DNA from: Neoceratodus forsteri
Lineage: Eukaryota; Chordata; Ceratodontiformes; Ceratodontidae
NCBI GenBank assembly: GCA_016271365.2
Contig: CM057450.1
Span: forward strand, 1,806,933,967 to 1,806,997,966
Reading direction: 5' to 3'
DNA length: 64,000 nt
The position numbers and the translations under genes are program-made. Under the pieces are notes generated by a model. The model had not been told where the DNA came from. It did no database searches and was given only the letters and a program-made list of their open reading frames with translations. This document shows, in pieces, positions 1 through 10,385 of the stretch; positions within the stretch are counted from its first letter, which is position 1; each line of letters begins with the position of its first letter.

Positions 1-170
1 CCCAGAGTGATAAACTATGGGCAAAGGAGAGGCAGTATATTACTCCAGCAGACTGGCTGGCCTTTAGAATCTCAAGAAATGCATGTACCAAGTTGGTTAG
101 AGCAGCCAAATCAATCTATTATGTAGAAACCCTTGAAGGTGCCAAGGGTAACGCAGCCAAGGTCTGACAA

Positions 171-690
171 ACCATCAAAACTGTGGAAGGACAGAGAACC
201 CCACCTGCAATCCCCATCAAAATTATAATACAAGGTACCATGACCGCTGACCAAGGGCACCATTCTAGAAAAACTAAATGAGCACTTCGCGACTGCAGGC
301 CTAGTATTTGACTCCTCCTTCAGCTGCCAGACTTGTTGACTGCTCACCACCCAATGACACCCCCTCAGACCTTCAGACTCTGGACTCCTCCTGTTTCTCA
401 CCAGTGACTTTCAAGCAAGTTGAGGACCTATTAAACCATCAAAGCTGTCGAAGGACAGAGAACCCCGCCTGCAATCCCCATCAAAGTTATAACACAAGGT
501 ACCATGATCTCCAACCAGGGCACCATTCTAGAAAAAGTAAATGAGAACTTTGTGACAGCAGGGCTAGCATTTGACTCCTCCTCAGCTGCCAGGCTTGTTG
601 ACTGCTCACCACCCAATGATGCCCCCTCAGACTCAGGACTCCTTCTGTTTCTTACCAGTGACTTTCAAGCAAGTCGAGGACCTATTAATA
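171..690 (+). repeat. 264-bp direct tandem duplication inside LINE A
   Basis: Two head-to-tail copies (about 171-434 and 435-690) share nearly all their sequence, for example ACAGAGAACC at 191 and 455. The second copy has lost about 10 bases relative to the first. The duplicated block is the linker between the endonuclease and RT domains. Confidence 0.85.
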
Positions 691-785
691 AAATTAGATA
701 CGAAAAAAAGTGCAGACATAGATGGAATCAAGTCTTGCTTCCTAAGGCTAGAGTACCACTTTCTAACTTCCTCCATAGCACATAT

Positions 786-794
786 GCAGTGTCA

Positions 795-826
<32 letters not shown>

Positions 827-1228
827 GCTGGGAGACCAGAGGGCTGTGGGTTCAGTTCCCACATCTGGCACTTGGGTTAATATCCCAATACTGACACTGT
901 AGTGCAGCATAAGAGGGGTGCTGCACTTCTGAGGTGCCATCTTTCAGATGAGACGTTAAACCAAGGTCCCATCTGCCTGGATTGGTGGTAGTTCAGGTGG
1001 ATGTTAAAGATCTCATGGCACTTATTGAAAAGAGTAGGGGAATTTCACCGGTGTCCTGGCCAAATTTCCCTCATTCACTAAAAATACCACCAACAGCTTA
1101 ATCTGGTTCAAGGTCAGTTGGCATTCATCTGTATCCCCCTTCCCCAGGTCGTGCCTGAAAATAGGCAGGATTTGTGTAGTGCACTTACCAGGTCAACAAA
1201 AACTAAATAAAATAAATAAATATTTTCA
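786..1228 (+). mobile_element. tRNA-headed V-SINE-like element, copy 1
   Basis: The head (about 786-870) looks like a tRNA: an A-box-like GTGGCTCAGTAGG and a B box GGTTCAGTTCC. The body contains GATGAGACGTTAAACC and GGTGTCCTGGCCAAATTTCC, which I recognise from vertebrate V-SINE-type elements. The tail is CTTACCAGGTCAACAAAAAC followed by AAATA repeats. It interrupts the RT of LINE A. The tail resembles the 3' end of the LINE at 38500-43858, which suggests how it was mobilised. No clear target duplication was seen. Confidence 0.8.
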
Positions 1229-1515
1229 ACTTATCAATCATGTTTGGAACAGTCCCATCCTGCTGGAAAACAGCCGTTATACTACCTTTGTTTAAATCAG
1301 GAGACCCCATGACCTTAATAATTACAAACTGATTTCCATCTTGACTGTCATGTCGAAGCTCCTAGAAGAGTTAGTCAATAATCAGCTGAAGGATCACCTT
1401 GAAAAATTTTTTTTATTTAACCCCCTCCAACCAGGCTCAATTCGAGGATGATCTCTACCATGGTTCACTGATGGGTCCTGAGGTGGCTCAGTAATCCAGT
1501 CCTAGAGCCACAGAT

Positions 1516-3350
1516 TCATCTGCAGAAATTGCAGATGTTTCTATGTGGGAGAGCTGCCCACTGGCTGGGGTTTCTTTCCCTTTCCTTCCTACACTCTCTC
1601 TTTTCGGCTTCAAGGGCAAGGCATTTCTCTTCGAAGCAGGCCCCCACTTGATGGAGGTTCTGGTGCCATTGAGATTGCTTGGTGGCCAGCTCCTCCCAGC
1701 TCATGATGTCCATATCTGTTTTCTTGAGATATGCCTTCAGTGAGTCTTTGTAGCGTTTCCTTTCACCACCACGGGATCTCTGGCCGTGACTGAGCTGGGA
1801 GTATAAAATTTGGGGAGTCGAGAGTTGGGCATCCGTACACAGTGTCCAGTCCAGCAGAATTGATGTCTGAGGATCATTGCCTCAATGCTGTTGACATTGG
1901 CCTCAGCAAGAACACTGACGTTAGTGAGGTGGTCTTCCCACATGATGTGGAGGATTTTCCAGAGACATCGTTGGTGGTACCTCTACAGGCTCTTTAGATG
2001 ATGTCGGTAAGTCACCCAAGTTTCACATCCATAAAGAAGGGTAGGGATGATAACTGAACTGCATACCTGGATCTTGGTGTTCTTTCGTATGTCACGGTCA
2101 GTGAAGACACACTGAAGCAGTTTCCCAAATGAGGTACTAGCGCAATGGATCGTGTGCTGAATCTCATTGTCGATGTTCGCTGTTAGGGAGAGGTGGCTAC
2201 TGAGGTAAAGGAAGTGCTCGACTGTCTCCAGGGTCTGTCCCTCAATGGTGAATTGTGGAGAGTCATTTACAAGGCCTTGAGCAGGCTGATAGAGCACCTT
2301 GGTCTTCTTGTTGTTAAGTGAGAGTCCCAGACTTCGGTAAGCTTCTGCAAAGAGATCTAGCACAGACTGGAGGTCACTCCTGGTGTGTGCAAGGATGGTA
2401 CAGTCATCAGCATACTGGAGGTCAATGACAGATGCCTTGCAAACTTTTGGTCTTTGAACGGAGATGTCCAAGATTAAAGAGCCCTCCATCCATTCTGTAT
2501 TCGATGTCACTTCCAGTGGGAAGGCAGCCTTTGGTGAGGACTAGGATGACTGCTAGGAAGATCGAGAACAAGTTTGGAGTGATGACACACCCTTGCTTGA
2601 CCCCAGTTTGGATGATGAACAGGTCTGTCTTTGAACCATTATGGAGAACACTGGCATTCATCTGGTCATGCAGAAGCCTCAGGACCTTGATGAATTTTGT
2701 GGGGCAGCCAAATCTGGCCAGCACCTTCCACAAGGCTTCATGATTGATGGAGTCAAAGGCCTTTGTCAGGTCGATGAAAGCTATGTACAGGTCCTGATGT
2801 TGTTCCCGACACTTTTCTTGGATCTGCCTGGCAGTGAAGATCATGTCGGTGGTCCCACGAGATGGTCTGAATCCACACTGAGATTCCAGCAGGACTTCTT
2901 CAGTGATGGGAAGGAGACGGTTCAGAAGAATACAGGCGAGGATTTTCCCTGCGGTGGAGAGTAAAGCAATGCCTCGATAATTTCCACACACCGACTTGTC
3001 TCCCTTCTTGAAGATGGTAACAATGTTGGCATTCTTCTAGTCCTCTGGAATATTCTCATTGTTCCAAATTCAGAGAATGAGTTCGTGGAGCTTTAGTACC
3101 AGTTCCTCGCCCTCAGCCTTGTAGACTTCAGCCGGTATGCCATCTGGTACTGCAGCTTTGTTGTTTTTGGCCAGCTTGATGACATGTCTTACTTCTTCAA
3201 TGGTAGGAGGGTTGGCGAGAGATTCTCTTTCAGGGTGTTGAGGGACAGAATTGATAGTGGCATCTGGTCACAGATGACTCGCGGTTCAGAAGTGTCTCAA
3301 AATGCTCCTGCCATCTAGCTTGAATGCCTTCATTTCCCTTTAGGAGCCTC
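1516..3350 (-). pseudogene. RTE reverse transcriptase and C-terminal region, frameshifted
   Basis: Minus-strand pieces cover the RT of the same element. KGDKSVCGNYRGIALLSTAG lies near 2950-3010, FRPSRGTTDMIFTARQIQEK and FIDLTKAFDSINH near 2740-2870, GVKQGCVITPNLFS near 2570-2600, and the catalytic box YADDC at 2403-2414. LPTLLYGCETW follows near 2020-2060. Frame changes occur near 2450, 1960 and 1720. The catalytic aspartates are intact but the chain is not open, so no active enzyme is expected. There is no RNase H, as is normal for RTE elements. Confidence 0.8.
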
Positions 3351-3556
3351 AAGCCATCTTGAGATCAGAGGGGAGTGGGACCATGGGAGCTTGGACCATA
3401 AATTGCCCTTGTAGCCTGGAAGAAGCTCCGCATGTCATGTTTGTCAATATAGAGCTGGATCTCCTTGGCCTTGTCTTGCCACCTTTTGTTTTTGATGTCT
3501 CGGAACTTCCTTTGAGCTTCTGCCTTGAGCTGCTGGTATGACTCTTTCTTTTTCTG

Positions 3557-4810
3557 TCATGAGATGTCATCTTGCCATGTGCAGTGAGCTCTTCTTTTCC
3601 AGTTGAGCAGGTCTTGAATCTCGGTATCATTTTCATCAAACCAGTCCTGGTGATGCCGGGTGACATAGCCAATAGATTCAGCACATGCCGAGTGGATGGC
3701 AGTCTTGAACTCCTTCCAGTATCTCTCAATGTTATCATCAGCTGTGGGCATGGCAGAGAGCCTTGCTTGGAGACATTGCTGGAAGTCCTCTTGAACCACT
3801 GGGTCTTGAAGGGACTTGGTGTTGAATTTCCTTTGCATTGATTTTGGCTGCCTTCGATGTTTCTGAGTGAGCTGGATGTTCATGACAGATCTGACAAGAC
3901 GATGGTCTGTCCCGCAGTCATCAACTCCTCGCATGGCCCTTGTGATGTAGACATCCTTTCGATCACAGGTCCTGACAATGACGTAGTCAAGGAGGTGCCA
4001 GTGCTTGGATCGAGGGTGTCTCCAAGTAGTCTTATACTTGTCGCTGTGTCTGAAGATGGTGTTCATGATGACCAGGCCATGCTCCACACATTTGTTCAGG
4101 AGTAGAATGCCATTGGAGTTTGTCTTTCCTACCCCCTCCTTCCCGATGATACCATTCCAGAGATCTGAATCACGCCCATCTCTGGCATTGAAGTCACCAA
4201 GGAGAATAATCTTGTCTTCCTTAGGGGTGTTGGTCAGGACTCTGTCAGGGTTGGAGTAGAACTGTTCCTTGACATCCTCATCAGCATTAAGTGTCAGGGC
4301 ATATGCACTGATGACAGTGGCATGCTGATTGTTGCTGAGCTTAAGATGAAGGGTTATGAGGCGTTCATTGATACCAACTGGGAGCTCTGTAAGCTGGTTG
4401 ATGAGCTTGTTCTTGATGGCAAGGCCAACGCTGTGAATGCATCTGTTTTTAGCAGGCTTCCCTTTCCAGAAGAAGGTGAAATCTCCACCCTCTTCTCTCA
4501 ACTGGCCTTCATCTGGTCGTCGTGTCTCACTTAGGGCAGCAATATCGATGTTACATCTTGCAAATTCCCTGGCGATAATAGCAGTTCTTCTTTTTGGTCG
4601 TTCGCTATACTGGTTGTCCATCAGAGTATGAACATTCCATGTCGCAAAAATCATTGTCTGTTTCTTGTTTCGACCACAGAGAGCATGATCTGGCTGGACG
4701 CGGCTATCCAGCCAGGAGAAGGTGAGACAGCCTAGGTTTAGGGCACCTTTTCTAGCCCCTTCCCCATGCGGGGTGAGCAGAGGGGATCCTAAAGAGGACT
4801 GCTCAGTCAC
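3557..4810 (-). pseudogene. RTE endonuclease domain
   Basis: An open frame of 417 codons starting at an ATG at 4810. It carries the apurinic/apyrimidinic-endonuclease-like domain that nicks the target for target-primed reverse transcription. Visible motifs are TWNVHTLMDN near residue 58, LSETRRPDEGQ near 93, LLGDFNARDG near 200 and GTDHRLV near 300. The chain then enters the linker (HRRQPKSMQRKFN) before the frame shifts near 3560. The match to CFDP2-like/Bov-B endonucleases is from family knowledge. It is called a pseudogene because the polyprotein it should continue into is broken. Confidence 0.8.
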
Positions 4811-6654
4811 AGTAGCAGCTGGCGAAGTGCACCCTTGTCCCAGTCCAGGTGCCAGATGACCATCAAACTATCACCACCTACTTGCAGATTTGTGGCTAGA
4901 GACTGCCTGATTCACTGGTCCTGTCCCCGTCACCACTGGTCTGTTGCCGTAGGGCTTGGAAAGTTGGTTGCGGGGATGTTGTTTCCCATGGTAGAAGCCT
5001 GCGTGTGACTTCTTTTAGTGTGGAGAAGCTGGTGCGCCTACAGCAACCACACAAACTTGACAAGGAGATCTAGCGCCCAGTGGCAAGGAGAGTCCAAGAC
5101 GACTGGAGAGCCCCATCTTGTTGCAGCCTTCTTCTGCCTTCACAGCTGTTGAGATCCTAACATCTTCTTCCGTCTGATCCACCGTTGAGGACTTTGGAGG
5201 TTGGACCGCACTTAGTCTGGGACCTTGCCTCAGGCCTGTTCACGGGTGACCCTGCCAGGAGTACGAGACTCTGGATGACATAGCCCTGAGGGTCATTGGA
5301 ACACACAAGCCTATCCACCACGACAAGGTCTCGGTCCAAGGAGAGGACTAGCAAAAACCATAGTACAGTGTCAGCTGTAGCCAAAGTGACAAATGATTGG
5401 TTCACTGCCCTGGATAATAAAAACTCTACTGGAGTTGTCTTCCTAGACCTAAGCAAGGCCTTCGACACAGTCGATTATAACACTCTGTTAGTCACACTCA
5501 AAGACCTTGGTCTGAATAGCTGCTCACTAAACTGGTCCACTAGGTATCTTACTGTTTGACTCAAATGCATCAAAACCAACTGACTTTTTCCTCTTCTCTA
5601 ACGATAACTATAGTTGCACCCCAAGAATCTGTTATTCACAATTTACATCAAGTCCCTTAGTGACAACATCCATAACTCCAGACTCCACTTTTCATGGATG
5701 TTACCATCCTTTATGCATCCAAACCCTCATTGTCAGATGTCATCACAGAACTACAGTCTGATTTTAGTCAGTTGGAGTGAAACCTGCTAAGATCAAAACT
5801 ATTATTAAACACAAAGTAAACTAAAATCATGTACTTTTTACGCATACATCCCCCAACTTCTCTGTGTGGACAGGCCACACCGTTGCCTATACTAACCTTA
5901 CTAGAAGACTCACTAAAGTCAGTTTATCAATTAAAATGCCTAGAGGTATGGTTAGATAGCTAACTATCCTTCACATACCACATTGAATCCCTTGCTAGGA
6001 AACTGAAAATAAGACTATTTTTTTTTCTACAGAAACAAATCTCTTTTTTCCTTGGGTATTACGAAAAGGCTGGTTCAAGCCACCTTCCTCCCTTTCTCAA
6101 CTACATGGATATCATTTATAATAGTAGCACAGTAACCAGCCTTCATAAGCTTGATATCCTGTTTCACCGCACATTCCACTTTTTAACTAACGCATCCTAC
6201 AGAACCCACCATTGTGCCCTTTATGTGGCTGTAGGCTGGGTTTCCCTTGCCACAAGAAGGACATTACACATTAGTATCTGGGCTCTTAAAACATTTCAGA
6301 ACAAAGTCCCTTCCTGCATCACTTCCCTTTTTCATCATTATCATAGCTCCAATGCCCTTAGAAGCTTCTGTACTACTAAGAGTACCCAAATTCTGCACAC
6401 TTTATGGTAGAAGTACATTGAGCCATGTTATCCCTTCCACCTGGAACAAACTACAAGCCACACTAAAACTCCTTGAACCGGTCTCCTTAAACGTATTTAA
6501 AACCCTGACCAACAAAGTGCTTACGGAAATTTGCAATTGTCAAAGCACCTAGTAGCCATCCTAGTGGAGAAACCATTATAGTCTCATAAAGCAAAGAAAA
6601 CTAAAACAGGCTGCACAAGGTGAGGTGGTGCTCTAATTAAATGAGGAATTCATG

Positions 6655-6920
6655 CAACAGAAAAATGGGCACTCACCAACCAGATAAGCATCACACAGGC
6701 TCCAAAGTCCATTAGCAAAAGATTTGTTCAAAACACACGTGACATACTGTGCTGCGCTTGACGCATTTGGACAGGTCCTTTCTCAAAAGCTTTTGAGAAA
6801 GGACCTTTGTCCAAAACGTGTCAAGCATGCAGCTGTGTTATGGAATAAATATTTTTGGTAATGGACTTTTGCAGTCTGTGTGATGCTTATCTGGTTTGGT
6901 GAGTGCCCATTTTTCTGTTG
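6655..6920. mobile_element. 266-bp foldback made of two head-to-head PLE terminal fragments
   Basis: The outer ends are perfect inverted repeats (CAACAGAAAAATGGGCACTC at 6655 and its complement ending at 6920), and pairing continues with few mismatches for over 100 bases on each side. The centre is a palindrome, GGTCCTTTCTCAAAAG/CTTTTGAGAAAGGACC, near 6777-6808. Each arm holds a hammerhead-ribozyme-like core (GAGAAAGGAC, loop, GTCCAAAACG) of the kind found in Penelope-like pLTRs. I infer two PLE 3' ends in inverted array. It has no coding capacity. Confidence 0.7.
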
Positions 6921-7030
6921 TATGAGTCTAATAAAGCACTTGAATGTAAACCTTTTTCATGTTTCCCCCTTTTCTCCTTTCCTGCCTGTTAGCTTAGTTC
7001 CTGAAATGTGTATAATTTACCTCCCCTCCT

Positions 7031-7166
7031 ACTGCACATTGTTTACCGGTCTCAACACTGTTTGAACCTGATGTATCACAATTGTATTATATTGTATTAC
7101 TGTACATTGTTTACCTGTCTCAATACTGTTCAAATTTGATGTATCACAATTGTACTATATTGTATT
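7031..7166 (+). repeat. 68-bp tandem duplication in LINE A 3' UTR
   Basis: ACTGCACATTGTTTACC at 7031 recurs as ACTGTACATTGTTTACC at 7099. Each copy continues through GATGTATCACAATTGTA. Period 68 bp, two copies, in the AT-rich 3' UTR. Confidence 0.85.
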
Positions 7167-7267
7167 GTAATATTGTGTATACTTTGTACCAAGTTGTCCT
7201 ACAAGGACCTCCTTGTAAATGAGCATGCTTAATGGAGTTTTCCTGCAAATAAACTTGAACTTGAACT

Positions 7268-8371
7268 AAAGTCAACACTAAGAAAACAGTCTTGTTTTTG
7301 GGACATCCCAGAAACTAGCTAAACTCCCACATCGCTCCTCCTTGGATGGATCCACTTTAGACAGTGTTTCATTCAACAAATACATTGGCCTGTGGCTTGA
7401 TCAACCCCTTAATTTCTCCATCCACATTGTTTCTGTTTGCACTTAGCTGCGCCCCAAACTCTGTGTGCTTTTTCATGACAAAGACTCCATCCCTTTGCAT
7501 CTTCACCATGCCCTAGTATCCAAAACATACTCCCTCTATTTGATTACGGTGATATTATTTACACTTTAGCCTCTGCCACCTCCCTCTCCCATCTTGACAC
7601 CATCCTTAATGCGTTCTGCTGCTTTGCTACTAACTCCCCTCCTCAGACTCATCATTGCACCCTACTGTCCTCCCTAAATCTTCCCCCCTCTCACACAGGT
7701 AGTACATTCGCTCCTTAACTTTCATTGCCAAGTACTGGTTCAGCCTCCTCCCACCATATCTTTCCTCACTCCTCTCTCCAGCCCCTGCTGCTTTCTACTC
7801 ACTGAGGTCTTGCCACCCTGCTCCTTCTCAATCCCCACTGTCACTCCTGCTCCAGAGTCTCTGCCTTTTACTTTTGTCTCCCCCACCTCTGGAATCAGCT
7901 ACCCTTCCCCCTCCATGACTCCCCGTCCTTCCTGACTCTTAAATGCCAAATTAACATCATCCCTCCCCCACCCTGTATCTGCCTCCCCTCTTCCGTCAGC
8001 TTCTCCTCCTCCTCACTCAACACTTAAACCCACTTCCCTCAAATCAAGTCTCTCCTATTGCTGTTCCTACCTATGTCAACGAATATGTAAACATTGTAAA
8101 ATTTAAATTGTACAGTTGTCACCTCTTGTTCATTTCTTCTTGGCATAATGTCACATTGCTTTTTAATCTAATGCTAGTCCTTACCTCTGTCAATAAATAT
8201 GTAAATATTGCAGTGTATTTATTTTACTGCTGCTGCCACTTGTCTGCTTCTACTTAAGTGGCTGATTTGTATACTCACTGTGTCAATCCTCCAGTACCCC
8301 TATCCCCCGGGTTACACCTGGAAACAAGCCTTGGCTCAGTGTGCTTTTGCTGGTTATTAACTTTAAAATAA
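7268..8371 (+). mobile_element. LINE 3' fragment (C-terminal RT region, decayed)
   Basis: Broken plus-strand frames read as the C-terminal part of a CR1/L2-type LINE: a KTKVLFLGH-like start at 7270, a DYGDIIYTLASAT-like run near 7540-7580 and THHCTLLSSL near 7650. This resembles LINE A's own SYRTHHCALY region. The 3' UTR contains two related blocks, GTCAACGAATATGTAAACATTG (8078) and GTCAATAAATATGTAAATATTG (8189). It ends in AAAATAAAATAAATTT at about 8371. No open frame remains. Confidence 0.6.
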
Positions 8372-8572
8372 AATAAATTTGCAAAAGAGACTTGGATGAT
8401 AAGGTAGAACAGCAACTGCAGTTCTTACATTATAGTAATTACCAATTTAAAGTTACATAATATTAGCAGGAAGACAATTAGATGTTTCTATTAGATCTTG
8501 AGTATTCCTAGTTGCAGGACATGCAATACCAGAGAAAGAAAGTGTGTCCAGGAACCCTAGGTCCAACGATGT
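8372..8572. other. Unassigned AT-rich sequence
   Basis: I recognise no gene or element between the LINE tail and the tRNA-like sequence. Confidence 0.5.
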
Positions 8573-8643
8573 GAGCCTGCAGCTCAGTGGTTAGAGCACC
8601 AGGATGATATTTTGGGGTCCAGGGTTCGATTCCCTGCAGGTTG
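8573..8643 (+). tRNA. tRNA-like gene or pseudogene, anticodon GAT (Ile-type)
   Basis: The sequence folds as a cloverleaf. The acceptor GAGCCTG/CAGGTTG has one mismatch and one wobble. The D arm is GCTCAGTGGTTAGAGC with a good A box, and the anticodon stem CCAGG/TTTGG frames loop ATGATAT with GAT at 8606-8608. The variable loop is short, and the T arm CAGGG-TTCGATT-CCCTG carries a perfect B box. A run of seven T residues at 8649-8655 would serve as a Pol III terminator. The weak acceptor and short variable loop argue for a pseudogene or SINE founder rather than a standard tRNA. No intron or CCA is present. Confidence 0.5.
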
Positions 8644-8655
8644 CATTATTTTTTT

Positions 8656-8890
8656 CTCACTACAGTTTGTGATAATATGAGGTGGGGAGCTATTTTATCT
8701 GTATAAATAGTTATAAGATACATAAAGTGCATGTGCTCTTATGTAATATGCACAAAGATAGGTGCACAGTTTGAACAGTGATGTGACATGTGTGGTTTAA
8801 AAAAAGATGTTTCCCTGTCAGTGTGGTTATTCCCACCCCTCTGCAGTTTATTACATATCATTTATATCATGCTAAGCGAAATAAACTCCA
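8656..8890. other. Unassigned sequence
   Basis: AT-rich, no recognisable coding or repeat signal on either strand. Confidence 0.4.
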
Positions 8891-9985
8891 CAAAATGTAT
8901 TTATTTAAAAAGTTTAACCAGGAGTGACATACTGAGCTCAATAACAGCTCATTTCCTCATGCGCCTTGGGGAAGAGGGGAAGGGAGATAACTAAACAATA
9001 AAACTACTAAAAATAAGTAAAATAGGATAATATAGTAATACGTGAAATAAAATCATCATGAGAGGGGTGCTGCACTTCTGAGGTGCCATTTTTCGGATGA
9101 GATGTTAAACCGAGGTCCTATCTGCCTGGATTGGTGGTAGTTCAGGTGGATGTTAAAGATCCCATGGCACTTATCAAAAAGAGTAGAGGAATTCCCCTAG
9201 TGTCCTGGCCAAATTTCCCTCATTCACTAAAAATACTACCAACTCCTTAATCTGGTTCATGGTCAGTTGGCATTCATCTGTATCCCCCTCCCCCGGGTTG
9301 TGCCTGAGAATAGGCAGGATTTGTCTAGTGCACTTACCCGATCAACAAAAACTAAATAAAATAAATAAATAAAAAAAATAAAATAATAAAGATTAGTAGC
9401 AAATAGTAATGAATACAAGTAAAAACACATTCTTTTATGTAAAGAGGGAAAAATAGTGGAAAAGCTTAGACGGGTCTTAACTAGTGGACGGGAGAAAGAA
9501 GAGAAAAAGGATCATAGAAAGTTGCAGGTAGGAAAACAAAAATCATACAAAAGAGACTTAAGGGAGGAAGAATAAGAGGCAGATTAAATTGAAAGTGGAA
9601 GAGGAAGGGAGGACCAAAGTTTAGGAAATTGGTAAGAAAAAGAAGATTGACCAATAGTAGATTTTCTAGAAGGAATAGAGAAAGAATGGGAAATATTATT
9701 TTGGAGAGAGTAGGAGGAAGAATGAGGAGAGGATTGAAGGGATTTGAGATAAGAGGGAAGGGTGCCAAACCAGAATTTCTATATAAAAGAGACACAATGG
9801 GAAAGGCACCTAACATCACAGGAGGGAAAAGAAAAAGCTGCATAAAGACAGCAGTGGTGAGTACGAGGTGGGCAATCTAGAGCAAAATTACAAAAAGAAT
9901 GAAAAAGAGGGGCCAGTCTGGCAAGGGAGGATTGAGGGGCTCCACTGTAGACTAAGTCGCCATAGTCAAAGATAGGGAGCATTAT
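8891..9985 (-). mobile_element. LINE 3' fragment, antisense, split by a V-SINE copy
   Basis: On the minus strand from 9985, broken frames read FDYGDLVYSGAPQSSLARL and PPRTHHCCLYAAF, the same C-terminal region seen in LINE A and in 7268-8371. A later SFSYQFPKLWSSLPLPLS segment lies near 9620-9680. The 3' end (about 8891-8930) carries CTCCTGGTTAAACTTTTTAA, a LINE-like tail. A V-SINE-like element in the opposite orientation occupies 9059-9386. Heavily decayed. Confidence 0.6.
9059..9386 (+). mobile_element. V-SINE-like element, copy 2, 5'-truncated
   Basis: Matches 905-1228 closely: GATGAGATGTTAAACCGAGG, GGTGTCC-type CTAGTGTCCTGGCCAAATTT, and the tail CACTTACCCGATCAACAAAA followed by AAATA repeats. 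The tRNA-derived head is missing, so transcription by Pol III is not expected. Confidence 0.85.
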
Positions 9986-10385
9986 TTTATATAAAATTAG
10001 TATTGAATATTATGACACAAATATTGAGAAAATAAGGCTCTAATAATGCAGATTTATCCAGAGCCACAAACACTGCACTGTTTTGGCTCAATGAGAAAGC
10101 ATCTAGAAACCATACAATCAGACTGCCACCATGCCTCATGCGTTCTTCCCTCCAACTGGCAGATTTTTCTTTTCCACTGAAGAGATTAGCCACTCCAGAA
10201 TCCACTCCAAATATCCTCAATGTTTTGTCAGTTTCAGTCTGCTTTGGTTGCCAGTTCTATTTAAGTTTATTTCCAGTTCAATTTCAGTACCACTTAAACC
10301 ACTTCAAAAAAGTTTTATCTTCTTTTTTACCATTTTGGGGGGATTTTCTTATGCTCTTTCTGCATGGATCCTGGCCTCTCCATGA
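9986..10385. other. Unassigned sequence between LINE fragments
   Basis: No recognisable protein motif, RNA gene or repeat. The short frames here (up to 84 codons) have no family resemblance I can support. Confidence 0.4.

Larger units (their letters stand above)
1..1455 (+). mobile_element. LINE A, 5' part (EN-RT linker and start of RT)
   Basis: This is the upstream piece of a CR1/L2-type (Jockey superfamily) non-LTR retrotransposon. Around 690-775 and 1230-1450 the plus strand reads in broken frames as the start of a reverse transcriptase: ADIDGIKSCFLRL, then after a SINE, PSCWKTAVILPLFKSGD and SKLLEELVNNQLKDHL. The region is split by the SINE at 786-1228 and by an antisense RTE element from 1456. 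The RT resumes at about 5345 with NHSTVSAVAK, exactly where the family motif is expected to continue. No long open frame survives, so it is a dead copy. The left end lies outside the window. The clade assignment is inferred from motif style only. Confidence 0.75.
1456..5344 (-). mobile_element. RTE-clade LINE inserted antisense in LINE A
   Basis: A nearly complete non-LTR retrotransposon on the minus strand. From its 5' end (right) it has a leader (about 5344-4811), an apurinic-like endonuclease (4810-3557), a linker, a reverse transcriptase (about 3150-1983) and a C-terminal tail ending in the HCVRMPNSRLPK region (about 1800-1840). The endonuclease resembles the CFDP2/Bov-B type and the C-terminal signature is that of RTE elements, so I place it in the RTE clade. 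At least three frameshifts or stops inactivate it. Its ends are set by where LINE A RT stops and resumes, so each is uncertain by a few tens of bases. Confidence 0.8.
5345..7267 (+). mobile_element. LINE A, 3' part (RT core to 3' tail)
   Basis: RT resumes with VVFLDLSKAFDTVDYNTLL (5430-5490). After several stops it continues to a C-terminal region with SYRTHHCALY (6199-6228) and a last frame ending at about 6549. The palm box is badly decayed (LYASKPS where YADD is expected, near 5715). The 3' UTR runs to a tail of AATAAACTTGAACTTGAAC at 7249-7267, a short-repeat 3' end typical of CR1/Rex-type LINEs. A PLE-derived foldback sits in this 3' UTR. With 1-1455 it forms one element interrupted by the RTE. 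Confidence 0.75.

Noticed and set aside
9481..9843. 120-codon hydrophobic frame on the minus strand, possible membrane protein
   Set aside because: It is an alternative frame of a LINE C-terminal fragment with a Leu/Phe/Pro-rich composition caused by a purine-rich plus strand.
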